From: Sphingobium vermicomposti
GTDB taxonomy: Bacteria; Pseudomonadota; Alphaproteobacteria; Sphingomonadales; Sphingomonadaceae
Direction: 5' to 3'
Length of the DNA stretch: 64,000 nt
Assembly (NCBI RefSeq): GCF_011762025.1
Contig: NZ_JAASQR010000001.1
Location: forward strand, 620,001-684,000
A program made the position numbers and the translations under genes. The notes beneath the pieces were generated by a model. That model was not told the DNA's origin. It was given only the letters and a program-made list of their open reading frames with translations, and searched no databases. Numbering within the stretch: position 1 is the first letter of the stretch; each line of letters begins with the position of its first letter. Shown in pieces: positions 30,017 through 38,747 of the stretch.

Positions 30017-30712
30017 TCAGCGCAGCCGGGCGTCCCGCTTCACGTCAGCAATAATATCCGCCAGCGACCTGGCCGAAGGCGTAGCTTCGGCAAAACGCAT
30101 TGCGCGCATATCTAGGTTTAGCCGGGGCGCGGGCCTGGCGGCCCTTTGCAATGTCGCGACTTGCTGCGTCGCTGCGTCGGTCGTCTTTTCCATCATGTCG
30201 GCATCAGCGGTGGCCAGGCGCACACTGGTTCCCAGCGCCGGGTCCGGCTCAAAGGGCCGCAGCCGGGATGTTGCCGAGTAGATGAAGCCGAAGGTCGGGT
30301 TCGTACGCGCGCCCATCGTCTGCGTCGGACTGTGCCAGACCCGCACCTGGCTCCAGTCGCCTTCTTCCGACACATCGATCACGGGAACATCTTCCTCGAT
30401 CGCGCCGGGGACAGACCAGTTGGCATGACGGATGAGCAGGCGGCGATCGTCCAGCACCTTGCTGACTACCGCGACATGACCCAGCGTCATCGGTCCCATC
30501 GGACGGAATGTCAGCACCGCCCCGCGTCGCGGCGCATGACCGCGCTGGTAACGACTGGCTGCCTGATCCCACCAGGTCAGGGCATCGCCGCGAATATTCA
30601 CCCCCGACACGATACGGGCGTAAGGCACGCATTGCAGAGCAGATGCACCAAGCGCAGGCGTGGTGATCCAGCCAGCCAGCAGCATGGCTGCCCCGCGAGC
30701 AATTCGAAACAT
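30017..30712 (-). CDS. CHAP-domain peptidoglycan amidase/endopeptidase-like protein
   Basis: The signal peptide ends near ALGAS and is followed by a CHAP (NlpC/P60-like) domain with catalytic Cys28 in LQCVPYAR and His79 in TLGHVAVV; Asn follows in RHANWS. CHAP enzymes cut peptidoglycan peptides or amide links in the periplasm. The C-terminal 90 residues are extra and helical or disordered. It is one of a pair of paralogues with the gene at 30792-31319 upstream on the same strand, with closely matching motifs. A terminator follows. The catalytic Cys lies very near the signal peptide cleavage site, as is usual for this sphingomonad group. Confidence 0.87.
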   Translation of the reverse strand: MFRIARGAAMLLAGWITTPALGASALQCVPYARIVSGVNIRGDALTWWDQAASRYQRGHAPRRGAVLTFRPMGPMTLGHVAVVSKVLDDRRLLIRHANWSVPGAIEEDVPVIDVSEEGDWSQVRVWHSPTQTMGARTNPTFGFIYSATSRLRPFEPDPALGTSVRLATADADMMEKTTDAATQQVATLQRAARPAPRLNLDMRAMRFAEATPSARSLADIIADVKRDARLR

Positions 30713-30791
30713 AAATGCGACCTCGATAAATCGAAGAATCGCCCCACCGCGAATGAAACTATCCGGCGGTCCTTAGAAAATGATTAATGGG

Positions 30792-31319
30792 TCAGAAAGC
30801 ACGCCCAGCGGCGGCCCCGTCAGAGGCGGAGGCCATGGCAATCTGCACCTTGTCCGATGCAGGGGCCTGATGCGGGTAGATGAAACCCTTGGCCGGATTG
30901 GAGCGTGTGCCCAGGCCACCGATGGGACCATACCAGACGCGCACGTCGGTCCAGTCATTGTTCGGCGAAACGTCGACGGCGCGAACATCGCGTTCAATAC
31001 CGCCGCGATAGGACCAATTGGCGTGGGTCAGCAGCACTTCGCGGTCGCTGACCACCTGGCTGACCATGGCAACATGACCGACCGGCATGGCCCGGCTTGC
31101 TGAAAAGGCCAGCACGGCACCGACACGGGGCTCATTGCCGCGATCATAGCGCCCTGCGGCCTGGCCCCACCAGGTCTGCGCATTGCCGTAAAGTTCGATG
31201 CCGGAAATCTGACGGGCATACGGCACGCACTGCAGCACACCGGCGGCAGCGGGGGTGGCGATCAGCGCGCCCAGAACAAGCGTCCACGCTGCAACGAGCG
31301 CCCGAAAACCGCTGACCAT
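30792..31319 (-). CDS. CHAP-domain peptidoglycan amidase/endopeptidase-like protein
   Basis: The 175-residue paralogue of the next gene (30017-30712). The signal peptide ends ATPAAA; the CHAP domain has Cys31 (LQCVPYAR) and His82 (VGHVAMVS), and the same TWWGQAAGRYDRG motif as its neighbour. It lacks the long C-terminal extension of the other copy. The 79-base gap and same strand suggest tandem duplication and possibly one transcript. It lies just downstream of recF, on the same strand. Confidence 0.87.
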   Translation of the reverse strand: MVSGFRALVAAWTLVLGALIATPAAAGVLQCVPYARQISGIELYGNAQTWWGQAAGRYDRGNEPRVGAVLAFSASRAMPVGHVAMVSQVVSDREVLLTHANWSYRGGIERDVRAVDVSPNNDWTDVRVWYGPIGGLGTRSNPAKGFIYPHQAPASDKVQIAMASASDGAAAGRAF

Positions 31320-31409
31320 GGAAGAAATGCCCCCGAATTCTTGATCTTATCGACCCCGGCTTCTTTGTGCAGATGAACGGCGAGTTGAGAAGTGCCGCGC
31401 GACGAACGG

Positions 31410-32492
31410 TTACGAGCGCGGGTTAACCTGCGGAACCCCGACGCGACCTGCACATACGCTGAACCGCGTCGCAGAAGACAAGTCACTGAAAAGGCTGTCT
31501 TCTGTTCCAGTCATCCAGACCTGCCCTCCGGTCATCGCCAGCCGGTCGAACAATGCAGTTCGTCTCATCGGGTCGAGATGGGCCGCCACTTCGTCGAGCA
31601 ACAGCACTGGCGGCTGTCCCCGCCGCGCAGCAACCAGGGCAGCATGGGCAAGCAGGATCGACAGGAGCAGAGCCTTCTGCTCGCCAGTCGAACATAGAGC
31701 CGCCGCCTGCCCCTTTGCCGCGTGAACCACGGCCAGGTCGTTCCGGTGCGGGCCTGACAATGTTCGCCCGGCAGCGGCGTCGCGCCGCCGCTCCCGCGCT
31801 AGTCGGGATGCGAGCGGCTCTTCTGCGCGATCCTCTTGCGCGATCTCCAGCACCGGGCGGGCAAAGGGTTGATCCGGTTGGGCCGCCAGTTCGGCGCTTA
31901 GCCGATCGACCAGGTCCGCCCGCGCGCCGCCCAGCGCCGCGCCATGTTCGTCCATCTGCGCTTCCAACGCCGCCAGCCAGGCGGGGTCCGCCGCCGGGAG
32001 ATTGGTCAGCAACCGATTGCGCGCGCGCATCGCGGCTTCATACCGGGCGCTGTGGACGGCATGGCCCGGATGCAACGCTAGCGTCAGCCGGTCCAGAAAG
32101 CGCCGTCGCCCGCCCGGACTATCCATGAACAGCCGGTCCATCGCCGGGGTCAGCCATACTATGGCAAGGTGATCGGCCAAGGCGTTGGCGGATGATGCCA
32201 CCCCCCCGATCCGCACCTGTCGCCGGTCCGGCGCGCCGGGCGCAACGCCGGTTCCCAACATCACGCCGTCGACTTCAGCGGCGATGCCGAAGCTGCCGGG
32301 GCCACCCTGCCGCGTCATGTCCCGCAACGCCGCGCCGCGCAGGCCACGTCCGGGGGCCAGCATGGAAACGGCTTCCAATATATTGGTCTTGCCCGCGCCA
32401 TTTTCGCCGGTGAGGACGATGAAGGCGTGATCGGGCACGATCAGCGCATCCGCATGGTTGCGGAAATCGCTCAAGGTCAAACGGCCGATCAT
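31410..32492 (-). CDS. recF: DNA replication/repair protein RecF
   Basis: RecF is an SMC-like ATPase that loads RecA at single-strand gaps. The N-terminus reads [12 protein letters not shown] and Walker A is GENGAGKTN near residue 30. A signature-like SGPHRND and a late Walker B ([12 protein letters not shown]) are present. The 360-residue length is typical. It is not adjacent to dnaN or gyrB here. Small envelope genes flank it. Confidence 0.95.
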   Translation of the reverse strand: MIGRLTLSDFRNHADALIVPDHAFIVLTGENGAGKTNILEAVSMLAPGRGLRGAALRDMTRQGGPGSFGIAAEVDGVMLGTGVAPGAPDRRQVRIGGVASSANALADHLAIVWLTPAMDRLFMDSPGGRRRFLDRLTLALHPGHAVHSARYEAAMRARNRLLTNLPAADPAWLAALEAQMDEHGAALGGARADLVDRLSAELAAQPDQPFARPVLEIAQEDRAEEPLASRLARERRRDAAAGRTLSGPHRNDLAVVHAAKGQAAALCSTGEQKALLLSILLAHAALVAARRGQPPVLLLDEVAAHLDPMRRTALFDRLAMTGGQVWMTGTEDSLFSDLSSATRFSVCAGRVGVPQVNPRS

Positions 32493-32532
32493 CGGCCCGC
32501 TCTAGCCGTCGCGGGACGAAACGGAAAGCGGT

Positions 32533-33051
32533 TCAGCAACGCTTGCGCGTCACCGCTGCTCCATCATTGATGACAGTGAGCTCGCGACCGCTGGCGGAGG
32601 GCCGCAGTTCGACCCTTTTGGTCCAACTGTCGCCTTCGCCCGTGAAGGCGGCATCGACCCGGATGCGACCGCCCGGCCCGGTTGTCACCCCCGTGACCGC
32701 GCCGACACTTTCGTGAAAGATCAGGCTCTTGGGCGTCACCGTCAGCTCCATATCGGACGATCGGTCGCCGCAGACATCATTAAGCCCCGTCCAACGCCCC
32801 TGCAAAGCCACCGGGATCGTGCCCGCGACCGAAGCGCCATTTGGCGGGCCCGTCTGCGCACTGGCGCTTGCATTGCGTGCCGGGTCGGCGGCATCGTCCG
32901 GCTCCAGGCTTTCATCATCGACAGGCGACAGGTTGCGGACATCATAGGTCGATTGCTCTTCCACGATATTGGTCGACATGCGGGGCTTGCCGTCGTCCTC
33001 TTGATCGCAGGCAGCGAGCAGCAGCAGCGGCAGGGCAATGAACAGGCGCAT
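32533..33051 (-). CDS. Putative lipoprotein of unknown function
   Basis: The signal peptide is MRLFIALPLLLLAACDQ with a clear lipobox LLAAC, giving a mature lipoprotein of about 157 residues. A disordered Asp/Ser/Ala-rich stretch is followed by a small beta-rich domain (IPVALQGRWTGLNDVCGDRSSDMEL...; key points GRWTGL, a Cys pair DVCGD and terminal RKRC). That domain resembles small lipocalin-like or DUF-type folds that test free fatty-acid/metal binding in other proteins, but I do not recognise the family. The long frame to 33447 is not credible because the signal peptide begins at ATG 33051. It lies 41 bases upstream of recF. Confidence 0.7.
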   Translation of the reverse strand: MRLFIALPLLLLAACDQEDDGKPRMSTNIVEEQSTYDVRNLSPVDDESLEPDDAADPARNASASAQTGPPNGASVAGTIPVALQGRWTGLNDVCGDRSSDMELTVTPKSLIFHESVGAVTGVTTGPGGRIRVDAAFTGEGDSWTKRVELRPSASGRELTVINDGAAVTRKRC

Positions 33052-33204
33052 CCGTAATGAACCTGCGATGGGGCGGACGGTTCCGGCGGCGGGGCGGACC
33101 CTATGCGCCCCTCGCCCGTTGGGCGCTTGCATGGGATGCCGCTTGCGGTCATCAACGGTGCGATAAGATGGTTCCACGGCCTGTGGCATAGCTGGAGAAA
33201 GCCG

Positions 33205-33741
33205 ATGAGCAAATGGATGATGATGGCCCTGGGGCTGGCCGTAGCGACAATCGGGTCGAGTGGAGCCATGGCAGCGCTCGCCGTGGGGGCCAAGGCACCC
33301 GATTTCACCACGCGCGGCGCGCTGGCGGGCAAACCCTTTACGCTGACACTGTCGCATCAGCTGAAGCGTGGGCCGGTCGTGCTCTATTTCTTTCCCAAGG
33401 CATTCACCCCCGGATGTTCGGCCGAAGCGCGGGAATTCGCCCAGCATATCGACGATTTCAAAAAGGCTGGCGCAACGGTGATCGGCATGTCAACCGACAC
33501 GGTTGATGACCTTGTCGCCTTTTCTACCAAGGAATGCGCGGGCAAGTTCGCAGTCGCATCCGCCGGACCAGCCATCGTGTCGGGCTATGACGTGGCGCTG
33601 AAGATGCGGCCCAGCATCACCGACCGCACCTCCTACGTCATTGCGCCCACCGGTCGCATCGCCTTCGTTCACAGCGAAATGAACTATAGCGGCCATGTAA
33701 AAGCCATGCTGGCTGCCGTGCAGGCGATGCAGGCAAAATAG
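33205..33741 (+). CDS. Periplasmic peroxiredoxin (AhpC/TSA, BCP-like)
   Basis: This 178-residue protein has a signal-like N-terminus (MSKWMMMALGLAVATIGSSG) then a thioredoxin-fold peroxiredoxin domain. The peroxidatic cysteine is in FFPKAFTPGCSAEAREF. A second Cys (KECAGKFAV) could serve as a resolving residue. The GGAGAAA ribosome site sits just before ATG 33205; the frame open from 33103 is not used. Peroxiredoxins reduce H2O2 and organic hydroperoxides with thiols. It converges with the dienelactone hydrolase gene. Confidence 0.88.
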   Translation: MSKWMMMALGLAVATIGSSGAMAALAVGAKAPDFTTRGALAGKPFTLTLSHQLKRGPVVLYFFPKAFTPGCSAEAREFAQHIDDFKKAGATVIGMSTDTVDDLVAFSTKECAGKFAVASAGPAIVSGYDVALKMRPSITDRTSYVIAPTGRIAFVHSEMNYSGHVKAMLAAVQAMQAK

Positions 33742-33771
33742 GCTGGCCGTGTGGGCCGCGGGTCAGCGGCC

Positions 33772-34692
33772 TCAGGCCGGTTGGCCACGCTTCACATAAC
33801 GCCCAAACCAGTCGAGGGTCGCGCTCCACGCAGCTTTGGCCGCCGCCTCATTATAACTGGGCCGGTAATCCGCCATGAAGCCATGATCGGCTTGCGGGTA
33901 AAGGGTGATTTCATCTGGCGGCGATTTGCCGGCAGCCTGAAGCGCCGCCCTCATCGCTTCGACATCGGCCACCGGAATACCCTTGTCGAGTGCGCCATAT
34001 TGGCCAAGCACCGGCGCTTTGAGCGCAGCCGCCTGGTCGATCACGCGCAGCGGCTGCAGCGCCGTCTGATCACTGACCAGCCGCCCGTAAAAGGCGACCC
34101 CCGCGTCCAGTGCGACGCTATGCGCCGCATAGAGCCACACGATCCGCCCGCCCCAGCAGAAGCCCGTAATGCCCCGGCGGCTCGCGTCGCCGCCATGCAA
34201 TCCCGCCCAATCATAGGTGGCGTCGATGTCGGACAGCACCTGTTCGTCGGGTGCCTTGGCAACGATCATGTCGATCAACTGCTTGAAATCAGCAATCTTC
34301 GTCGCGTCGCCGTGACGGGCGAACAAGTCCGGGGCGACCGCATGATAGCCCTGCGTCGCAAAGCGGCGGCATATGTCGCGAATCCATTCGTGCACGCCGA
34401 AAATTTCATGCACGACGCAGATCACCGGCGCGTTTTTCGCCGCTGCGGGGCGCGCGCAGAAGGCGGGCATCGCAAAGCCGTCACGGGTCGGGATCGACAC
34501 CTGCTCTTCCTTCAGCCCTTCGCCCGATGTCTGCACCGCGCTGCTCGACACGGGACGGCAGGCGGCGGCGAAACCTGCTGCAAAAGCACCGGAGGCGAGC
34601 AGCTTGCGGCGATCAAGGCCGGTGGACCCGATCCAGTTGCGGTCGTCGGGTAGGCGTTCGGGAATGGGCTGATCCTTGGTCTCGATCGTCAT
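33772..34692 (-). CDS. Dienelactone hydrolase family protein with Tat-like signal
   Basis: This alpha/beta hydrolase of 306 residues has the dienelactone-hydrolase triad: nucleophile Cys in GFCWGGRI, Asp in YGALDKGI and His in QADHGFM. The N-terminus carries a twin-arginine motif (DRRKLLASGAFAAGF), so export to the periplasm is likely. GGAGGC lies just upstream of ATG 34692. DLH enzymes open lactones during chloroaromatic degradation, but this branch is widespread and mostly uncharacterised, so a catabolic role is not certain. No ring-cleavage genes are adjacent. Confidence 0.85.
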   Translation of the reverse strand: MTIETKDQPIPERLPDDRNWIGSTGLDRRKLLASGAFAAGFAAACRPVSSSAVQTSGEGLKEEQVSIPTRDGFAMPAFCARPAAAKNAPVICVVHEIFGVHEWIRDICRRFATQGYHAVAPDLFARHGDATKIADFKQLIDMIVAKAPDEQVLSDIDATYDWAGLHGGDASRRGITGFCWGGRIVWLYAAHSVALDAGVAFYGRLVSDQTALQPLRVIDQAAALKAPVLGQYGALDKGIPVADVEAMRAALQAAGKSPPDEITLYPQADHGFMADYRPSYNEAAAKAAWSATLDWFGRYVKRGQPA

Positions 34693-34758
34693 CGCGCTGC
34701 CTCCAAAGACATGCCCCTGCCCGCAGCCTACCCATTCAAATCGCAAGCGCAAGCCGCG

Positions 34759-35145
34759 TCAGCGCAGGAAATCGCCGCTCTCGATCAACTCCAGCCCGCT
34801 GACATCCCAGCTATAGACATAAATCCACGCATCGACAGGGCCGCTTTCGGAGAGCACTGTCAGCCGTTCACGGCAATATTCGTGGGGCGCGGGAAAATGG
34901 GCCGCGCATTCTTCATGCTCGTCCAGCCGGTCCAGAACAGCCGGGTCGTCGGGCAACAGAAACAGGTCACCCACGACAAGCCCCGACGGGCAGTGCACGA
35001 ATCCGGGGTAATCCTCAACATGGTAGAGCCTGCCCTGGGCCGTCGCGGGGCCCACATGGGACGCCACAGATGCCAGCCATTTCGCCATCGGACCGTCAAA
35101 GCCCGCACGCAAGGTTCCGTAGACGAAAAGCAGTTGATGGGACAT
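34759..35145 (-). CDS. Gamma-glutamylcyclotransferase-like (AIG2/GGCT) protein
   Basis: This 128-residue protein has the GGCT signature LLFVYGTLRAG near the N-terminus and acidic residues in LDRLDEHEEC that supply the candidate catalytic Glu. The family covers gamma-glutamylcyclotransferase and related enzymes (for example YtfP-like) and the substrate here is unknown. I chose ATG 35145 (GGGAAAATCC upstream); ATG 35157 is a possible longer start. It follows the dienelactone hydrolase gene on the same strand. A bidirectional terminator lies upstream of it. Confidence 0.82.
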   Translation of the reverse strand: MSHQLLFVYGTLRAGFDGPMAKWLASVASHVGPATAQGRLYHVEDYPGFVHCPSGLVVGDLFLLPDDPAVLDRLDEHEECAAHFPAPHEYCRERLTVLSESGPVDAWIYVYSWDVSGLELIESGDFLR

Positions 35146-35178
35146 GGATTTTCCCATTGATCAAGATCAGCAGGCAAT

Positions 35179-35217
35179 AAAAAAGCCGCCCTGGCATGAT
35201 CCCGGGCGGCCTTTTTT
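35179..35217. terminator. Bidirectional intrinsic terminator
   Basis: A GC-rich stem (GCCGCCC with GGGCGGC, about 35184-35210) is flanked by an A-run on the left and T-run on the right. It can stop the small gene at 35259-35342 (leftward) and anything coming from the left. Confidence 0.85.
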
Positions 35218-35258
35218 AGCTCCCTTATGACAAGGGAGAGAGATTGAGCGATAATCGC

Positions 35259-35342
35259 TTAGGCAAAGAGAACCGAGTAGAAGGTCAGCATCTGCGCGCC
35301 GACTGCAACCATCAGCGCAACGCCCTGAACAGTATGTCGCAT
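35259..35342 (-). CDS. 27-residue hydrophobic peptide
   Basis: A tiny ORF on the reverse strand starts at ATG 35342, preceded by a good AGGAAAC ribosome site about 9 bases upstream, and ends with TAA at 35259-35261. The product is almost wholly hydrophobic (VALMVAVGAQMLTFYSVLF) and would form one membrane helix. It has its own terminator (35179-35217). The short length makes similarity searches weak, but the combination of ribosome site, membrane helix and terminator supports a real gene. The function is unknown; it could be a small membrane regulator or a component of a small complex. Confidence 0.55.
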   Translation of the reverse strand: MRHTVQGVALMVAVGAQMLTFYSVLFA

Positions 35343-35466
35343 GTGTTTGTTTCCTGCATTCCATTTTGTTTTTTTGCCTCTCGGCGAGCGGGCCTATGCG
35401 CCAGACGTCGATTCGTAACAATCGCAAAGACCGCGTTCGCAGTTGCAGCAAATGCAACAGCCCCTG

Positions 35467-36207
35467 TTACCTCAATGCAACGATCAGCGCCTCGGCAGCG
35501 GCGGGCGCGCGCACCTTCGCGCCGCTAATGAAGAAGGCGAACACATCTCCCTTGGCCGACTGTTCGCGCGCCATGCTGGCCCAGGCCGCGATCTCTTCGG
35601 CTGTATAGCCGGTCGGCTCGTCGTCGCGCGTGCGCATCAACCGATGGTAGCTAAACCCGACATCATGCCCCTTGATCGCCGGATAATCATCATGATCGGC
35701 AAACACGACCGCCGCGCCTACATTCTGCGCTAGCGCTAGGAAAGCCGGATCGTCGAAGCTTTCATGCCGCACTTCCAGCGCATGTCGCAGCGCTACGCCC
35801 CCCACATGCGTGGGAAGCAGCTTCAGAAATGCGGCAAAATCGTCCACGTCGAATTGCTTCGTGGGCATGAATTGCCAGAGGATCGGACCCAATCGATCAC
35901 CCAATTCAACAATGCCCTGGTTGACGAATTTGGCGATCGATTCGCCCGCCTCACCCAGCACCCGGCGATTGGTGCAGAACCGCGACGCCTTGATCGCGAA
36001 CTGAAATCCGTCCGGCACCGCCTTTGCCCAATTGGCGAAAGTGGCGGGCTTTTGCGTGCCGTAATAGGTCGCATTGACTTCTGTCGCTGTCAGATGCTGG
36101 CCAACATAGGCAAGTTCATCCTTCTGTCGCAGCCCATCGGGATAAAAGACGCCGCGCCATGGTTCGAACGTCCATCCGCCGATGCCGACTCTTATCCGTC
36201 CCGCCAT
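35467..36207 (-). CDS. DUF72 family protein
   Basis: This 246-residue protein has the DUF72 TIM-barrel pattern: an N-terminus VGIGGWTFEPWRGVFYP, central NATYYGTQKPATFANWAKAVP, FAIKASRF and a C-terminal FFISGAKVRAPAAAE. DUF72 proteins are widespread and of unknown function (an E. coli member is YecE). It is the last gene before the accessory region and lies downstream of the TetR regulator on the same strand. Confidence 0.9.
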   Translation of the reverse strand: MAGRIRVGIGGWTFEPWRGVFYPDGLRQKDELAYVGQHLTATEVNATYYGTQKPATFANWAKAVPDGFQFAIKASRFCTNRRVLGEAGESIAKFVNQGIVELGDRLGPILWQFMPTKQFDVDDFAAFLKLLPTHVGGVALRHALEVRHESFDDPAFLALAQNVGAAVVFADHDDYPAIKGHDVGFSYHRLMRTRDDEPTGYTAEEIAAWASMAREQSAKGDVFAFFISGAKVRAPAAAEALIVALR

Positions 36208-36301
36208 ATCCGCGCCTTCCTGTCATTCATTCCTGGCTGGCAACGATGATCGGCGTCAGAGAAAAGCGTCCATCGCCATGATGCCGCTGTCACGCCCCGC
36301 C

Positions 36302-36973
36302 CTATGATGAGAGCGCCTTGATCTCTTCGGGCGTGATGGTTTTGGCCAGGTTGACCAGTTGCTTGATTGCCATGGCCTTGACCTGCGGCATCATACCGGC
36401 CCAGGGCCTGCCATATCCCGCTATCACTGTTGATCCCTCAATTGTCGCGCTGATGTAGACGGAGACCATCTCCACGTCGGTAGGCGACAGGGCTGGATTG
36501 ATTTCCGCGACATAGGAAGCGATCAGACGGTGTGTAAAATGGTACACCATCTCGACCCGCTCCGCGACAAATTCATTGTGATTGGCCATGGCCCACAATT
36601 CTGTGAACAGATGGGTCATTTTCTTTGTCTGGATTTCATCAAGGCTGCCCCCGATGACAATCGCGAGCGATTCATCGGCCGCCATCCCCGTGTCGCGGAG
36701 ATAATTTCTGACCTCTCCCTCACTTGGGCTCAGTAGTTCATCCAGAAGAACCTGGACCAGCATTTCCTTACGTGGGAAATGACGGCTGACATTACCGACC
36801 TTCAATCCACATTCCGAAGCGATCCGGCGAAGGGTGAAGGCCGATGCGCCTTCTTCTATAAGAACGTGCAACGCAGCCCGCAGGATGGCATCGACCGTGT
36901 CGGAGCCGCGAGAATATATGCCGGGTCGGGACGGAGCGGCGAGCTTCGCCTTATGCGCCTGTTGATTGATCAT
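36302..36973 (-). CDS. TetR/AcrR-family regulator (paralogue 1)
   Basis: This 223-residue TetR regulator starts at ATG 36973 (GGAGAATT just upstream); the frame extends to 37033 but is unsupported. The N-terminal helix-turn-helix reads FTLRRIASECGLKVGNVSRHFPRKEMLVQ; the last part, GNVSRHFPRKEMLVQ, is identical in the second TetR protein at 47175-47906. The C-terminal ligand-binding region shows related blocks (NHNEFVAER, ATIEGSTVIAGYGRPW). Two nearly equal DNA-reading helices suggest a common operator, and the candidate is the shared TTGA-N6-TCAA palindrome of the accessory region. An inverted repeat at 36991-37059 lies upstream of this gene. Confidence 0.9.
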   Translation of the reverse strand: MINQQAHKAKLAAPSRPGIYSRGSDTVDAILRAALHVLIEEGASAFTLRRIASECGLKVGNVSRHFPRKEMLVQVLLDELLSPSEGEVRNYLRDTGMAADESLAIVIGGSLDEIQTKKMTHLFTELWAMANHNEFVAERVEMVYHFTHRLIASYVAEINPALSPTDVEMVSVYISATIEGSTVIAGYGRPWAGMMPQVKAMAIKQLVNLAKTITPEEIKALSS

Positions 36974-36990
36974 AATTCTCCGTAGCGGTG

Positions 36991-37059
36991 ATTTGAACCG
37001 TTGAATAGTTCTGCACGCCGTCCGCGTCGGCATCAGACATGATCATTCACGGTTCAAAT
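36991..37059. promoter_or_regulatory. Inverted repeat upstream of TetR paralogue 1
   Basis: ATTTGAACCGTTGAAT (36991-37006) and ATTCACGGTTCAAAT (37045-37059) form an almost perfect inverted repeat around a 38-base spacer. The spacer holds the region where the tetR promoter should be, so these may be autoregulatory sites. Confidence 0.45.
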
Positions 37060-37192
37060 TTCCAAACTGCCGATGAAGTAATTGCAGGCAACAGCGTGAT
37101 GGTTGCAGGAACAGAGTTTTTCGGGACTGTTCCGCGACCACGACCGCCATAGACCGGACAGGCGCTGACCTGACCCCGGTCGACCATGGCCA

Positions 37193-37222
37193 GGCCCCGA
37201 CGACTATGACGTCGTCGGGGCC
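37193..37222 (-). terminator. Perfect 12-bp hairpin after monooxygenase 1
   Basis: The stem 37193-37204 pairs perfectly with 37211-37222 around a 6-base loop, just after the stop codon of the monooxygenase at 37232-38536 (reverse strand). There is no clear T-tract. Confidence 0.7.
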
Positions 37223-37231
37223 ATGACGCCG

Positions 37232-38536
37232 TTAAAACTCGCGCAGGATTTCGCGGAATGTGGTGCCGGTATATTCTGTCCGAACCGCGCCGGCCTTTTG
37301 CAAAGCGGGAATAACGCCGTTGACCAGCTCGGGCAGCTGGCGATTATAGCCCGATCCTTCAATCAGGAAGCCGTCGCCGCCGACTTCATCCATGACCGCC
37401 ATCATCTTTTCAGCGACCTGCTCGACCGTGCCGCTGAAGTCCATTCCGCTGGCGCCCTGGCCCATGGAAAACAGGTCACGGATGGATTTGCCTTCTTCCC
37501 GACCCGCCTTTTTCATGTGATCGAGAGCGCTGGTATGACCCCCTGCGACGATGTCCTGCGGCACCGGGGCGTCGAGATCATAGAGCGAAAAGTCCACGTC
37601 CAGCGAAGATGAAGCCATGACGATATTATGTTCGAAAGACGCCTGCTTTTCAGCTTCGGTCATTTCCTGCTTCTCAACTCCTTCGGGAAGGATGTTGACC
37701 GGCGTCAGAAAGAAGACCTTGATATCGTCTGGGTTGCGGCCCTGCGCTTCGGCGCGCCGCCGGATATCCTCGCGATAGGCTTTCATCCCGGGTACGCCGC
37801 CGGTCATCATGCCCAGAACGACTTCCGCATTTTTGGACGAGAATTCGCGACCGCGTTCGGACGCACCAGCCTGACACAGAACAGGGTAGCCCTGCGGCGA
37901 CCGCACGGTGTTCAACGGGCCGCGCGAGCGGAAATGCTTACCTTCAAAATTGATGGTGTGAACCTTGGTATGGTCGACATACACACCAGTTTCAGGGTTA
38001 GCGACCAGCGCGCCTTCTTCCCATGAATCCCACAGCCTCTTGGCCAGTTCGACATATTCATCCGCTATGTCATAGCGGACCGTGGGAGGCAGCAGCTTGT
38101 CCATGCCGAAATTCAGAGCCGCGTTCTTCTCACTGGACGTGACCATGTTCCAGCCAACGCGCCCGCCGGTCAGGGAATCGACCGTAGAAAGCAAACGGGC
38201 CAGCAGATAGGGCGGGTAGAATGTGGTGGAGGCGGTGGCGACCAATCCGATGTGCGACGTCTCCTGCGCCATGACTGGCAGCAACGGAATGGGGTCCAGC
38301 TTGGGGGCCAGCGTCGCGTTCTTCAGATCGAGCTCCATGGAGCCGGCATATCTGTCACCGACGATCAACGTGTCTTCGAAAAAGACGAAATCGAACTTTG
38401 CCGCTTCCAGCATCTTGGCAAGTTCCTTGTGGTAGGAACCGTCGATCCAGTCCGACCCGAATTCCTTGCCGTCACCCGGCCATGACGTGGCCCCGAACTT
38501 CGTGAAATAGCCGAGGTGGAATTTCGTGCGCGCCAT
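37232..38536 (-). CDS. LLM-class flavin-dependent monooxygenase, paralogue 1 (NtaA/SnaA/DszA type)
   Basis: This 434-residue enzyme belongs to the bacterial-luciferase-like TIM-barrel family, subgroup with NtaA, SnaA/SoxA and DszA. Family members need FMNH2 from a separate reductase and insert one O atom, often next to S or N. Family-type segments include FKFHLGYFTKFGATSWPG, EDTLIVGDRY and STTFYPPYLLARLLSTVDSLTGGR (read in three parts), with VGWNMVTSSE and SPQGYPVLCQAGASERGREF. I chose ATG 38536 (GAGAGG 8 bases upstream) because all three copies then have the same length. It is about 90 percent identical by eye to 51994-53298 and less to 44064-45368. Its promoter has operator A. Confidence 0.92.
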   Translation of the reverse strand: MARTKFHLGYFTKFGATSWPGDGKEFGSDWIDGSYHKELAKMLEAAKFDFVFFEDTLIVGDRYAGSMELDLKNATLAPKLDPIPLLPVMAQETSHIGLVATASTTFYPPYLLARLLSTVDSLTGGRVGWNMVTSSEKNAALNFGMDKLLPPTVRYDIADEYVELAKRLWDSWEEGALVANPETGVYVDHTKVHTINFEGKHFRSRGPLNTVRSPQGYPVLCQAGASERGREFSSKNAEVVLGMMTGGVPGMKAYREDIRRRAEAQGRNPDDIKVFFLTPVNILPEGVEKQEMTEAEKQASFEHNIVMASSSLDVDFSLYDLDAPVPQDIVAGGHTSALDHMKKAGREEGKSIRDLFSMGQGASGMDFSGTVEQVAEKMMAVMDEVGGDGFLIEGSGYNRQLPELVNGVIPALQKAGAVRTEYTGTTFREILREF

Positions 38537-38671
38537 GTCATGAACCTCTCTTACTGAAATAGTCAATTTTCGTCGTTGGAACCAAATCGCTGCCTGAATG
38601 GCGAGGAAACAGCCTGATCCCTACACCTCGCCAACATGCCCCCGGCGGCTCTTCCCGCCCCACACCAATAC

Positions 38672-38695
38672 TTGACAATCATCAAAAATTGTCAA
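38672..38695 (-). promoter_or_regulatory. Operator/promoter A (monooxygenase 1)
   Basis: Reading leftward: TTGACA, four bases, TTGATGATTGTCAA (palindrome TTGA-N6-TCAA), then AGTATT after a 17-base spacer. This is the common architecture of the region. It lies about 135 bases upstream of ATG 38536. Confidence 0.7.
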
Positions 38696-38747
38696 GTGCG
38701 GGATGGCAGGCCAGACCCAAAATCATCCGTCGCACACGGTCGATGCC

